A stretch of DNA of 64,000 nucleotides from Dyadobacter soli (GCF_900101885.1 NZ_FNAN01000017.1:62001-126000), one strand, 5' to 3'. Counted from the stretch's first letter, positions 45,732 through 55,546 are shown. The notes: a model not told the origin generated them from the letters alone. Translations and numbers: made by a program.

Positions 45732-48700
45732 ATGGGAATAGCCAATTTTTACAGCTTAATGCTAAGAAAAGCATTACTGAATTTGATCCTTATTCTAAGC
45801 GTATCTTTTGCCTGGGGACAACCTGCGCCATTTGTTTGTTCTAACCTTGCCTATCAGGTGAGTGGTCCTGCCGGTGGAAATTCCAGCCTTTATAGTTACA
45901 ATGTGGCTAGTGGAAGCCGCGCGCTTCTTGGAGGCCTTCCTATAACCGTCAATGCTATCGGGTACAATCCGCTGGATAACTACATCTGGGGGATGGCCAA
46001 TAGTACAAATCAGATAATAAAGCTGGGTTCTAATGTACAGTATTCCGCTTTTACGATCCCCAACCTGCCGGTAGCAAGCGGTGTGGGCTACAATGTGGGC
46101 GAGATCATTGGGGATGGTTATATGTTTTTGTATTCAAGTGGCCAATCCAGGTATTATGTAGTCGATTTAAACCCGGCCAGGGCAACCTATCTGCAATTGG
46201 TTGACCCTACCAGTTCGTATAGTTTGGATAACGCTCCCTACGGGAATGCATTTAGCGGTACAACGGGTATCGCTGTTTCGGATTTGACTTACAGCGCTGC
46301 TACGGGATTGCTATATGGTATCGTGGATGCCGGAGCCGGGGCTGCCTACAAGTTAGTGACGGTAAATCCTGTTACCAGGGTAGCGGTAGCTTCTGCCAAT
46401 GCAATTTCCGGCGCCGGCATCCAGGGTGAAACCTCTGGATATGGCTCTGCTTTTATTGATCAAAGTGCCAATAATTTCTATGTTTTTGCCAATACCCTGG
46501 GCCAGTTTTTCAGGATCAACCTGGGGACAAACACCGCCGCACTGGTCTCTACTTCAGTGCCGGCAGAAAGTAACGACGGCGCCAGTTGTCCGAACACATT
46601 TTTTGTCGAACCTGCCGCCTTCACCTGTCAGGGACTGGCGTATCAGGTGACAAGTGAGGCGGGTACCAATTCTAACCTGTATAGCTATAACGTAGCTACC
46701 GGCGCGCGCGCGCTTTTAAGTGAGCTGACCGTCAATGCCAATGCGGTTGCCTACAATACCCTGGATAATTATTTGTGGGGTCTTATTGCCACTACGAACC
46801 GGGTAGTTAAAATCGGTTCGAACGGAGGTTCTCAAATGTTTACCGTACCCAATTTGCCCAATCCCTCCGCTGGCTATAATGTAGGTGATATTATCGGTAA
46901 CGGGTATCTGCTTTTTTACGACAGGACCGAGACAAGATATTATGTGGTGGATCTTGACGCTTCCCGGGCCACCTACCTGCAACTTGTCGACCCCACCGCG
47001 TCCTTTGTGCTGGATACCGCCCCATACGGGAATCAATTCAGCACCGCTCCGGCAGTTTTAAATCTATCCGACCTTGCCTATAACCCTGCCACAGGTTTAT
47101 TGTATGGATTAACCGATCCTACCAGCACGTCACCATTCAGGAGTGTTACCCTAAACCCCGTTACGCGCGCGGTTACATTCGGTCCGGCCGTTTCGGGAGG
47201 GGGTATCCAGGGGGAAACTGCCGCATACGGCTCTATCTTTATTGACCAGAACGCGGATGGTTTTTATGCATTTGCCAATAGCCAGGGCAGGTTCTACCGG
47301 GTCAATAGTACAACCAACACTGCTACCCTGGTTTCAATATCGGTCCCTGCCACTAACAACGATGGGGCCAGTTGCCCCGACGCATTTTTGACCGCTTCCA
47401 TTGCAGGTAATGTATTTCATGATCCGGATGCAGGCAATGTAGACAACAGCACAGGCAGTCCCAATACAGTCCCTTCCGGACTTTTTGCCAACCTGGTCGG
47501 GACCGACGGAAATGTGGTCGGGGTAGTCTCTGTAAACACTGACGGAACTTACCAGTTTACTGACATCGCGCCAGGCGACTACACCGTCGTTTTGAGTACC
47601 ACCAGTGGCAGCATAGGTGGCGTTGCCCCAGCGGCAAGTCTTCCGGCAGGATGGGTCAACACCGGTGAGTTCAATGGCGCCGAGAACACAGGCAACACGG
47701 CCCCTGTCGATGGGATCAGCCCTGTATTCACGATTGGCGTCAATAGCACCGATGTCAACTTCGGTATCCAGCAGCCTCCTGTGGCCGATCCTAAAACATA
47801 CACAGTGCCTAACGCTGCGTTCAGTTTCACACCTGTGGCTACTTACCCCACATTTCCGGATTATATGGCCATCCAGGCATCGTCGGCAAACCTGACTGGC
47901 TACCCGACGGGCGGCTCGCTCTCAGGCTCGGACGCGGAAGATTGCCCGGCCGGGGAATGTAACACGGATACAGGAACCACATTCAACATTGTCTCCATTG
48001 AACCAACTACCCGGCTCTATTATGACTTCGGCGCAGGCCCTGTGGCGATAGACGTGACGGGCGGTCCGGTAAGTATCCCCAACTTCGAGATGACCAAACT
48101 GGTGATCTACGGCGCAGTCGGCAGCGGTACAGGGAACAATCTGATTGGGTTTACCTATTCGATCACAGATCAGGCAGGGGCCACCAGCACCGCGGTAGCT
48201 TACACCATCCAGACCGAAGGTCCGATGCCGGTAACATTGATCAGCTTCGACGCCCGCCTGGAAGGTCAAACTGTAAACCTGGCATGGGCCACATCCACCG
48301 AGCAGAACAGCATGGGCTTCGAGATACAGCGCAGCGGTAATGCTGCCAACTGGTCGAAAGTAGAGTTTGTGACTTCGCTGTCGCCTGAAACGGGCAGCAG
48401 TAGCAAGCTTGACTACATTTTTACCGACACGGCCCCGCTGAAAGGGACTAGCTACTACCGTCTGAAAATGATAGACTTCGACCAGAGCTTTGCTTACAGC
48501 CAAATCCGGTCAGTCAACGGCGAGAATGGACAAAGCGTAACTTTGTATCCAAACCCTGTTTCAACCTTGCTGCTGATCAAAAATGTGCCGAACGAAAGAA
48601 TTGGCCGGATAAGGGTACTGGACCTGACAGGGCGCGCTGTGATTGATCAGCGCGGCATGCCAGCCCACGGAATAGACGTATCCCGGTTACCGGCAGGTAC

Positions 48701-48767
48701 CTACATTGTCGACATCGAAATGCTGGACGGTAGCCATACTAAAAACAAGATTATCGTCGGCCGTTGA
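45732..48767 (+). CDS. Large T9SS surface protein with two DUF6923-like propeller repeats
   Basis: 1011 residues (ATG at 45732; an ATG at 45759 is also possible). Signal peptide NLILILSVSFAWGQ. Two repeats of about 260 residues start near 34 and 295 (LAYQV(S/T)..AG.NS(S/N)LYSYNVA and ETRYYVVDLDASRATYLQLV), a DUF6923-type predicted propeller. Then comes an SdrD-like/prealbumin domain (IAGNVFHDPDAGNVDNS ... YQFTDIAPGDYTVVLSTT), a further beta domain, the LPVTLI-type module and a sorting domain (VTLYPNPVSTLLLIKN). Expected on the cell surface. It lies 237 bp after the previous cargo gene in the same direction and probably has its own promoter. Confidence 0.9.
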   Translation: MGIANFYSLMLRKALLNLILILSVSFAWGQPAPFVCSNLAYQVSGPAGGNSSLYSYNVASGSRALLGGLPITVNAIGYNPLDNYIWGMANSTNQIIKLGSNVQYSAFTIPNLPVASGVGYNVGEIIGDGYMFLYSSGQSRYYVVDLNPARATYLQLVDPTSSYSLDNAPYGNAFSGTTGIAVSDLTYSAATGLLYGIVDAGAGAAYKLVTVNPVTRVAVASANAISGAGIQGETSGYGSAFIDQSANNFYVFANTLGQFFRINLGTNTAALVSTSVPAESNDGASCPNTFFVEPAAFTCQGLAYQVTSEAGTNSNLYSYNVATGARALLSELTVNANAVAYNTLDNYLWGLIATTNRVVKIGSNGGSQMFTVPNLPNPSAGYNVGDIIGNGYLLFYDRTETRYYVVDLDASRATYLQLVDPTASFVLDTAPYGNQFSTAPAVLNLSDLAYNPATGLLYGLTDPTSTSPFRSVTLNPVTRAVTFGPAVSGGGIQGETAAYGSIFIDQNADGFYAFANSQGRFYRVNSTTNTATLVSISVPATNNDGASCPDAFLTASIAGNVFHDPDAGNVDNSTGSPNTVPSGLFANLVGTDGNVVGVVSVNTDGTYQFTDIAPGDYTVVLSTTSGSIGGVAPAASLPAGWVNTGEFNGAENTGNTAPVDGISPVFTIGVNSTDVNFGIQQPPVADPKTYTVPNAAFSFTPVATYPTFPDYMAIQASSANLTGYPTGGSLSGSDAEDCPAGECNTDTGTTFNIVSIEPTTRLYYDFGAGPVAIDVTGGPVSIPNFEMTKLVIYGAVGSGTGNNLIGFTYSITDQAGATSTAVAYTIQTEGPMPVTLISFDARLEGQTVNLAWATSTEQNSMGFEIQRSGNAANWSKVEFVTSLSPETGSSSKLDYIFTDTAPLKGTSYYRLKMIDFDQSFAYSQIRSVNGENGQSVTLYPNPVSTLLLIKNVPNERIGRIRVLDLTGRAVIDQRGMPAHGIDVSRLPAGTYIVDIEMLDGSHTKNKIIVGR

Positions 48768-48909
48768 TTCAGCCGCGACTGTCGCTACCCCAATTTGCCT
48801 TATTATTGCCAACCCTAAGGTACCTGCTTACTTGTTCTCAATCACAAGGAGGCAGGTGCCAAATCATTCTGGGCCACCTTGAGTAATTGACTTCTGCCAT
48901 CCTTTGATA

Positions 48910-49200
48910 ATGAATCCTCTTAAAAAAATCAGGGCCGGTTACCGTACCATGCTCCTTTTGACCGAAACGTTTCTGCTTTGGTTCTGGGCGGTCAGCTCCC
49001 TGAGTGAACTAGTCGAAATGACCGAATTCGTCAAGGCGGTTGCAATTCTTGCCGGCAGTTTGATCACTGCCATTGCCGGCTACCGATCCGGTATTTGGAA
49101 GATTCTATTGGCCATTCTGTTCTCGACCGTTTGGGGAATTCTGATGCACAGGGTGCTGACCGCTGCCCCGGCTATTAAAATTAACCCCTGGGGGGGTTAG
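48910..49200 (+). CDS. Small membrane protein
   Basis: 96 residues from the ATG at 48910 (the TTG at 48904 is less likely). Hydrophobic segments MLLLTETFLLWFWAVSSL, AVAILAGSLITAIAGY and ILLAILFSTVWGIL give three membrane helices; the end is AAPAIKINPWGG. Function unknown. It is the last intact gene before the decayed region. Confidence 0.6.
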   Translation: MNPLKKIRAGYRTMLLLTETFLLWFWAVSSLSELVEMTEFVKAVAILAGSLITAIAGYRSGIWKILLAILFSTVWGILMHRVLTAAPAIKINPWGG

Positions 49201-49993
49201 CCTTTACGATATCGCTTACCGTGTACAAAGTCCTGATAGGAGATAGCCGACAGCGCCCTGATTTAAATAGCCAGCCGGTGACCGACCGTTCATTAACATA
49301 GTTTCTACCCGCTTTGAATCAAAGCAGGGATACCAACAACCATAATAAGGCAATCCTGCCCGAGGGTAATATTGTGGTTGCTTGCGTGCACTTCAAAGTA
49401 TCTCTCATTTAAATCGATGTATCCTATGGTAAATATTGACACATTACGTAAACTTCTCAGCATAAGGTTAGGCAGTTAGTTCTTACTACTGTACTTGTAT
49501 TGAAGGCCTTGGATTTTGCAATCGCCCAGTCTTGCCAGGTTCGCTGTGGTACAGCCCGGTTTATACATCTGCTTCGTCTGCTTCATTTGCCGGTAGGGTG
49601 AGTATGAAAGGATTGCAACCGGGAAATACCTGTTGTAAAATCACCCTGTCGGGTGACGCAACGTGTACATACGAATATCTGTTGGTAAGTGATTTGAATA
49701 TTCCTGAGAATCCAGGATAACCTAATCGGGTAATATAATTGAAAAATATAAGCGGTAGCAGACCGGTGCCCGCTACGGCTTGCCTGAAAATGAATATGCT
49801 TCATATTTTCGTTGCTTATTTCAGCGTCATCACCACGGTTGCCTCTGCGGTTCAGCTCCTCAAACCACTCCCTGCCGCCGGCATCAATGGATTTTACCCA
49901 CAGCGAATGCAGGATACTTCTTTGCTTTTCAACATGTATCTTTACCCCAAAGCAGTACATTTTACAATTGACCTGCAAAGAGGGTCATTTACA
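49201..49993. other. Decayed DNA without a convincing gene
   Basis: Only short ORFs in several frames, some with coding-like composition (a CKITLSGDATCTYEYLLVS stretch at about 49630) but no start, signal or family. It is upstream, in the minus direction, of the DnaE2 remnant and is probably part of the same graveyard. Confidence 0.5.
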
Positions 49994-50308
49994 TCAACCA
50001 GGAGAGATGGTGACGTTGAGTTCGCCGCGGACAAATGATACAAAACGCGCTTTCAGGGACAGCGAGGTGGACATATAATCCTGGACGACATGCTCGGAAA
50101 GCGAAAGCTTGGGAAGCTAGACTGGTGTTTCGAAGTCGCTAGCTGACTTATGCCCTTTGAAAGCGCCCATCGGCCGGTCGGAAAGAGCAGAAGCTCCCCA
50201 CATCGCCCGATGCCGGTCCATTCCCATCGAGCGGAACGCGTCCGCATCGGCTAGCCTTTCCAGCGCCCCTTGCGATACGTCGGCATGCCCAAGGCTGATG
50301 ATACATGC
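49994..50308 (-). pseudogene. Remnant of error-prone DNA polymerase DnaE2 (ImuC)
   Basis: On the minus strand the frame reads SQGALERLADADAFRSMGMD, then RHRAMWGASALSDRPMG, a TAG near 50117, then LPKLSLSEHVVQDYMSTSLS and LKARFVSFVRGELN, ending in TGA at 49994. This is the order found near the end of DnaE2-type alpha subunits (ADAFRSLGL ... EHVVxDYxSxxLSLKxHPVxFLR). Both the upstream 850 or so residues and the last 100 are absent. The 5' edge at about 50308 abuts the start of the plus-strand fragment at 50310. Confidence 0.65.
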
Positions 50309-50345
50309 AACAGGTATTGAGCGAAAAGACCCTAAGTGCAAGCGG

Positions 50346-50609
50346 ATGCTATTTGAGCTGTATTGCGATCCGTTTACATCCAATATGTCAGCCAGGTTTC
50401 TTGAAGACTTGATCAACGAGAAACTCTCGACCGAAGTCGTGTCGCTGTATGATATCAAATACATCCGCGCTAAAATGAAAAAGTGGGGTGAACAGCAAAT
50501 GCCGGTTCAACAAAGTGAAAAGCCCGAAGCTGAGGCTCAACCGAAAGCGGCAATGAAATTTCCCCGCTCTGAGCCTGAGCCATATGTTAAACCATCTAAA
50601 AAATATTGA
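50346..50609 (+). CDS. Hypothetical protein, probably N-terminally truncated
   Basis: 87 residues from the ATG at 50346. The coding-like frame begins a little earlier, near 50310, where the DnaE2 remnant ends, so the original start may be lost. Helical and basic: LYCDPFTSNMSARFLEDLIN, VVSLYDIKYIRAKMKKWGEQ, with a Pro/Lys/Glu-rich tail. It lies 3 bp before the ParA-like gene and was probably its operon partner on a plasmid or integrative element. Family not recognised. Confidence 0.45.
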   Translation: MLFELYCDPFTSNMSARFLEDLINEKLSTEVVSLYDIKYIRAKMKKWGEQQMPVQQSEKPEAEAQPKAAMKFPRSEPEPYVKPSKKY

Positions 50610-50612
50610 CCG

Positions 50613-50995
50613 ATGAAAAACTTACATTTTATAGTGCAAGCCAAAGGAGGCGTAGGCAAATCCATTCTGATGTACCTGTTTGCCCTTAAACACTACCAAG
50701 ATTCTAAATGTCTTTTTATTGATGTGGACGCTTCAACGCAGACCAGTACACGTCAGCTGAAATTCGTCCAGCAGGATCAATCCGATGTTGCGAGCTTCCC
50801 AGACGAGAAGGGTCTTTTGATACGTGACAATTTAGTAGCCTTGTAAAAACGGACTTTGAAATCATCGTCTGGCAAAGTATGGCTACCTATCGTAAGTTTC
50901 CGCATCTGACCCAGGAGCTGAGAGAAAACTGTAAGGACTCTGGGCCGACGATTCACAGGTTGGGCGACTTCCAGCCTGAATCATATCTGGGGTAG
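50613..50995 (+). pseudogene. ParA-like ATPase, broken after 77 codons
   Basis: The opening MKNLHFIVQAKGGVGKSILM contains a deviant Walker A (KGGVGKS) of the ParA/MinD class, and CLFIDVDASTQTSTRQLKF gives the Walker A'/B neighbourhood. The frame stops at 50846. A coding-like continuation is read in another frame (SLVKTDFEIIVWQSMATYRK, FPHLTQELRENCKDSG) to a TAG at 50993. One frameshift near 50840 explains both. ParA-type proteins segregate or mobilise plasmids; no ParB or relaxase is adjacent. Confidence 0.55.
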
Positions 50996-51052
50996 AGGTT
51001 CTGACAGGCATCCGCAAAGGCCTCGCGCTGGATACCTACACCATCGGGCTAA

Positions 51053-51616
51053 GGCTTCAAAGAGAACTTCAAATCAACTTTGCCAATCTCTAGCCAACCG
51101 ATCAACCGACAAACCCTGGCCAGGATCAACGCGGAGTACCTGACCAGGGATGAAATCGAAATGGACAACTGGTCGGCAATCATCCTGCTGGACAATCAGG
51201 CCCAGTTTCAAAACATGGATAGCCAGCTCCGAGCAGTTCTGGATGAAAACTAAAAGCTCAGCAGCAAGATCAAAGAATCCGTGAAGACGGTACAATTAGG
51301 CTCCATCCTGGAAGCTTTCATCCATGGCTCAGGTAAGGGATTGCCGTATTCGATTACGGCTCTTATACTTGGATTATTATATTACGTATACATGAGTACG
51401 TATGTGGATTACCAGCGAATCGAAGATTTCGTTTCAGCTTACAAAAATGCACCGGTCTATGCGGCATTGATTCGGGAAGGTGAGACTGAAACGTCATGCG
51501 GCATCGAGTATCTCATTCTCTCGCCTTCGAAACGCGGCAAATATGTATTTGGCGAGTCTTACGAATTCGACTTGCGACGAAGATTGGTCAAAGTGCCTTT
51601 GCGGAGGAAAAATTGA
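51053..51616 (+). pseudogene. Interrupted membrane protein ORF
   Basis: One frame reads NRQTLARINAEYLTRDEIEM and NWSAIILLDNQAQFQNMDSQ, meets a TAA at 51251-51253, and continues in the same frame with GSGKGLPYSITALILGLLYY, a membrane helix and SYEFDLRRRLVKVPLRRKN. Since the frame is kept on both sides, a nonsense mutation is likely. A relic-like stretch upstream in another frame (LALDTYTIGLRLQRELQINF) looks like the start of the same gene. Family unknown; context suggests a plasmid or element gene. Confidence 0.4.
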
Positions 51617-51917
51617 TCCAAAAACGGTACAGAAAGGTCTAAATGCGCTCCAAAAGAGTCTTTGTGGGTATTTAGAGTCAGAAAGCGCTACAAAGAGTCA
51701 AAAAGTAGTCCAGAAAAATCATTTAGGTGAAAAATTGAGCTAGACACGGTCAGGAAAGATCCTGCACGGTGGTTTCCTCCACAGCCAGCTATCGCCGGTA
51801 CGTCGCAAAAAGCGACTCCCCGGCGGGAGCTGGCCATGGGAAAACCCCTGGACCCCTGCTATTCGCATTTCTGCTCATAGCTAATTTCGAATGGCTGGCC
51901 AGTCCAAAGTGGCTGAA

Positions 51918-52432
51918 ATGAATACGGACTCTACTAGTTGGATCATCCGGCAGCACCACCAGGGCGGGTAAATTACTGGCTTGTGCATAGACGCTTTTCC
52001 GCTCGCCGACACCGGCCTGCTGGACGGCATACCCTTCACGACACACTGGACGCTTGCCAAGGAATTCAGGAAGACATACCCAGTACGAAGTTGATCCCTC
52101 CCAAAATTATCTCGGACAAGGACGGGCTATACGCCAGCGGTCACACATTTCCTTACTGAACTTGGTGGTGCACCTCTGATCGGAAATATGCGAGCCTGGA
52201 AATGGCTGTCCAGATCGTCAAGAGTTTTGTTATCGACATCGACAGGCCAAGCCAGTCGCCATGTATTCTTTTTTGAAGGGCAAAAAGACCATATCGACGA
52301 GGAAGGGAAAAGGCACAGAAACTCATCGAACAAAATTACCTCGACAAAATCACCATTGATCAGCTGGCTGAAAAGTTCACCGTCAGCAAACGAAATTGCC
52401 AATGCCGTTTTTTGAAGTTTACCAACAACGCC
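51918..52432 (+). pseudogene. GlxA/AraC-type transcriptional regulator, several frameshifts and stops
   Basis: Short pieces in different frames line up, in order, with a GlxA-like regulator: STSWIIRQHHQGG, a TAA at 51969 and IDAFPLADTGLLDGIP with THWTLAKEFRKTYP; then KIISDKDGLYASGHTF; then MAVQIVKSFVIDIDRPSQSP; FEGQKDHIDEEGK; and finally QKLIEQNYLDKITIDQLAEK with FTVSKRNCQCRFLKFTNNAV. The last piece is the start of an AraC HTH. The N-terminal 100 residues and the second half of the HTH are gone. At 52432 it joins the HNH remnant. At least four frame changes make this a dead gene. Confidence 0.65.
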
Positions 52433-52433
52433 G

Positions 52434-52658
52434 TCAATTCTTCAGGATATTCTCCTTCTTGCGTTCTCGTTTGATGTTAAGGAGGGCGGTAATTGGCTCC
52501 GTCGCGTGTGCAAATACCGCATCAATCCCTCCTCCATAAAGCGAGTTGCAGCTTTTGCAAAGTAGCGCTGATGACTTTAGCCGACCGCCAACATCGTTTG
52601 GGATGACGTATTCGACCGAGGAGTTACTCTCATTAATAACTTCCATGCAACTGTAACA
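52434..52658 (-). pseudogene. HNH endonuclease fragment
   Basis: Minus-strand frame with QCYSCMEVINESNSSVEYVI, PNDVGGRLKSSALLCKSCNS and GGGIDAVFAHATEPITALLN. The two CxxC pairs and the (V/I)IP..(L/V)GG..KS..L.CK.CNS..G..ID core fit HNH_5-type proteins. There is no ATG upstream of the first CxxC (the ATG at 52646 lies behind it), and the frame ends in TGA exactly where the GlxA remnant begins, so both ends are lost. Confidence 0.6.
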
Positions 52659-52797
52659 TTGAGTAATGTGCCTTTTTGCGTATTTTGGAAAGGCAATTTA
52701 ATCTATTTAGATAACAACTATGCAGGCATTGAACCAGGTAGAGGCTATTGGGGCTGCATAAAAGAAGGTTCAGCGGGCGTTCTGCCAGATAGAGAAA

Positions 52798-52830
52798 GCG
52801 CCCTGCAAGAGGTGTTGGCTTGCAGGGTGC
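52798..52830. terminator. Hairpin downstream of the six-gene operon
   Basis: 12-bp stem GCGCCCTGCAAG / CTTGCAGGGTGC (one G-U), 9-nt loop, 88 bp after the stop codon of the transglutaminase-like gene. On the minus strand it is followed by TTTCTC. Likely ends the operon. Confidence 0.6.
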
Positions 52831-52917
52831 TTGTATGTTAATCTTATGATTCCGCTGGGAGTCGACTGTATATTTAATGGCATTGGATGGCACTGCTTCT
52901 TCGGATTATCTGTCACC

Positions 52918-54966
52918 TTAGAACCATTCTTGCTTATTGTCAGTATAGACAAATAAGCGCTCTTCCTTTCCTTCAGTAAGGTTTTTTAGCAGGAATAAGC
53001 TGTTGGCAGGTGCATTCGGAAATTCGATATGATTGTCCTCTGTTGCCACTTTTGTCCCGATTGCTCTCCATCCTTTGTCCCAATACATGAGCACGTACTT
53101 CATTCCTTTAATTACACCATTTCGATCGTTGCGGGGACTGTACCCAACGGCCTTGACCTTTTGCTTCATATTCAGGTCGAGGCCGATCCAAAGGCCATTG
53201 TATTCATAGTTCGGGGTCCTGTCGATATAGGTCTCAAACTTTCTGTCAAAAGCGGCGGCGAGATCCGCAGAATCGACGCCTTTGGCGCTTATTTTCTTTC
53301 CAGTGGCCGCCAAATCATTCCCATTCTCATTGTAGAACGCGATTTCGCTGAGCGATCCGGAAGAGTTATCCGGAAACAGGTACCGAAGATACCTAAACAT
53401 CTGAGGCTTTTTAACATCAGCCTGGTGCATGCTCATAGAGATAGAGTCCGGCACCTGATAAATGGTTACGGCATCGGCAAAGCTGGCAAGATTAGCTCCC
53501 TGAAATGCTCCACCACCCATCCATTTCAGCCAATTCAATTTGTAGCCCTGCAATGGATATTTTCTTTCAAGGTGCAATGCACGTGTTTGAACTAGGTTTG
53601 GCTCCAACGAATGAACCGCACCACTTTTTGTTAGCTGGAAAGGGGCTGCTATCTCCTGCATCCTTCCGTCGGCGATCAGCACAGGCAAATAGACGATATT
53701 GCGCCCGATATTACTGAAGACTACCGAGGTCCCGTTCACCCGCCCGGCTGTAACAGGAATCCATTCGCGGTCATTGAAAACAGCTAGATACAGATAGGCT
53801 TGCTTTTTTACAACATCCTTTCCAAGGCTGATCCGAACAGATGAGATGGGTACGTATTGAGCCGTAACGTCCTGTTGAAACAAGCTTCTTAACAAATAAG
53901 GGACTTCTTCGATACCGATCCCTGCATTCAGCAACTCATTGTTTTGCTGTGAAAATGTTGATCGGAAAATTTTCGGCGCTCTGTTGCGGATTTCGTTACT
54001 GCCGGGATCAAGCTCACCACCGAGGAAGCCGACAAACGTACCTTCCTTAGACAGTGCTGCGCTAAAATCATGGCCCATGCTGCGGTCCGCCCATTGCGGG
54101 ATAAATTCATGGGCAACCGGGATGCCCATCGAGCGCATGGCAAAGCAAGCAATGGCGGCCTGGTCCAAACACTTGCCCATCTTGACCTTCAATAGATTTC
54201 CCGCGCTGATGGCGCTGGGATATGCACTGAACAAGCCGTTAAACCGGAACCACCGTTTTATATCCCTGTTTACCAGCTCGCATGCCTTCAAAGGGTCATT
54301 GCTGCCTTTCATCGAATCTGCCAGCCAGGCATACTTTTTCCAGAATACCGGCCGCCAGGACTCCAAAGCCTCATCCTGGAACCGATAAGGCAGTACGTAT
54401 TCACAAAATTGATCGAAGGTAAGGTGCTTGGACCAGGGAAGGTCCCAAGCCATAAATGCGTATTCGATGTTTTCTATTAAGAGTTTGGCCGTAACGAGTT
54501 GGCAGTCGCTGACCACATTCAAACTATATGCGTCAAGCGGCCCGGCCGTTTTGGCAATCGAATCCCACATCATGTCCGTTTCTGGGAAGACATAATTACC
54601 GGTGTATGGTTTGATGGATTCCTTTTGCCGGATAAGATCGAATATGGCATTGTATTTATCGAGCCGCTCATCTTTATAGCTGTAATGATTAGGCATGTTG
54701 GCTATCAGGAACCGTGCCGCCCGAAGCTTCAGGGAGTCTTCCTTTCGACGGCCAAAGTGGTCGAGGACTTTTTGAAGTTCTTCCATGTTTTCTCCCGATT
54801 GCTCCAATACGTCTTCGACCTTCGAATGCTGGCGGCCGCAGCCGAAAAACAGCATTACAAGGAATGCGCTTATAATAAAAATAGAGAGCGGCTGCTGCAG
54901 GCCGTGCCGGTTCGCCCATGGGAAAATCGAATAGCTCTCGCATTGGGCCGGTAAAGGAAGTTTCAT
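52918..54966 (-). CDS. Transglutaminase-like lipoprotein
   Basis: 682 residues. The signal region (IFIISAFLVMLFFGC) ends at the lipobox Cys43. A transglutaminase-like core follows, with MGKCLDQAAIACFAMRSMGI (Cys266 as presumed nucleophile) and MGHDFSAAL offering the His-Asp part. The C-terminal 150 residues (DRKFETYIDRTPNYEYNGLW, GIKYVLMYWDKGWR type) resemble an F5/8 discoidin-like domain. Last gene of the operon; its ATG overlaps the previous stop by four bases. It probably acts in the periplasm or at the outer membrane on a protein or peptide. A peptidase or cross-linking role is inference. Confidence 0.8.
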   Translation of the reverse strand: MKLPLPAQCESYSIFPWANRHGLQQPLSIFIISAFLVMLFFGCGRQHSKVEDVLEQSGENMEELQKVLDHFGRRKEDSLKLRAARFLIANMPNHYSYKDERLDKYNAIFDLIRQKESIKPYTGNYVFPETDMMWDSIAKTAGPLDAYSLNVVSDCQLVTAKLLIENIEYAFMAWDLPWSKHLTFDQFCEYVLPYRFQDEALESWRPVFWKKYAWLADSMKGSNDPLKACELVNRDIKRWFRFNGLFSAYPSAISAGNLLKVKMGKCLDQAAIACFAMRSMGIPVAHEFIPQWADRSMGHDFSAALSKEGTFVGFLGGELDPGSNEIRNRAPKIFRSTFSQQNNELLNAGIGIEEVPYLLRSLFQQDVTAQYVPISSVRISLGKDVVKKQAYLYLAVFNDREWIPVTAGRVNGTSVVFSNIGRNIVYLPVLIADGRMQEIAAPFQLTKSGAVHSLEPNLVQTRALHLERKYPLQGYKLNWLKWMGGGAFQGANLASFADAVTIYQVPDSISMSMHQADVKKPQMFRYLRYLFPDNSSGSLSEIAFYNENGNDLAATGKKISAKGVDSADLAAAFDRKFETYIDRTPNYEYNGLWIGLDLNMKQKVKAVGYSPRNDRNGVIKGMKYVLMYWDKGWRAIGTKVATEDNHIEFPNAPANSLFLLKNLTEGKEERLFVYTDNKQEWF

Positions 54967-55529
54967 GAAAGGTAAGACATCAAAAATTTAATGACTACGA
55001 TCAGCATGCTTGGTCCCAGGACTATGCAAATGATCGAAAAAATACTGTGCTCAGAGTTGTCATAAATGAGCATACCGAACAGCAGATAAAACAAGAACCA
55101 GGATCCGTAGCTTAGATAGTTCATATCCATCAGATTGAGACCAAAAATGGTAGTATGATAGGCATAGTTGCTGTCAAGCGCAGTGATTTGGCTGGCATTG
55201 AGGCTGCTGAGTACAAAAAAGTGCAGGATTGAATTTAGGAGTATGGGGATTAGGCTAATGCAGATTATCTTTCCGATCTGATGTGCATCGAATTCGTAGT
55301 CGAAAAGGAAAAACATCAGGTTCGAAGAAAAAATGACGAAAATAAAGGTGATGAGCGGGAGGAAAAATGAGATAACATGATTGACGTTTACAAACAACCT
55401 AAACAGTTCGTTTTCAGCCAACAGATCCGGCCTTGATTGTGCCGATTCCATAGAGATCATTAGGAAAGCAACTGATGTCAACAGCAGCCAAACCAAATTA
55501 ATATAGAAGCTTCTTTGCGTAAATACCAT
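54963..55529 (-). CDS. Polytopic membrane protein, possibly Yip1-like
   Basis: 188 residues with five hydrophobic segments: NLVWLLLTSVAFLMIS, HVISFFLPLITFIFVIFS, IICISLIPILLNSILHFFVL, YGSWFLFYLLFGMLIY and IICIVLGPSMLIVVIKFLM. The topology resembles Yip1 or DUF1282-like proteins, but no signature settles it. It follows the SpoIIM gene after 17 bp and overlaps the transglutaminase-like gene by four bases, so it is firmly part of the operon. A partner of the SpoIIM protein in a membrane complex is likely. Confidence 0.65.
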   Translation of the reverse strand: MVFTQRSFYINLVWLLLTSVAFLMISMESAQSRPDLLAENELFRLFVNVNHVISFFLPLITFIFVIFSSNLMFFLFDYEFDAHQIGKIICISLIPILLNSILHFFVLSSLNASQITALDSNYAYHTTIFGLNLMDMNYLSYGSWFLFYLLFGMLIYDNSEHSIFSIICIVLGPSMLIVVIKFLMSYLS

Positions 55530-55546
55530 GTTGAAATACGGAATGA

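Noticed and set aside
51640-51720. Repeated AAAGAGTC-like motifs, possible replication iterons
   Set aside because: Only three loose copies with uneven spacing, and the stretch lies in decayed DNA without a replication gene.
52434-52917. Toxin-antitoxin or defence module in the graveyard
   Set aside because: The HNH piece is truncated at both ends and no second partner gene is present.
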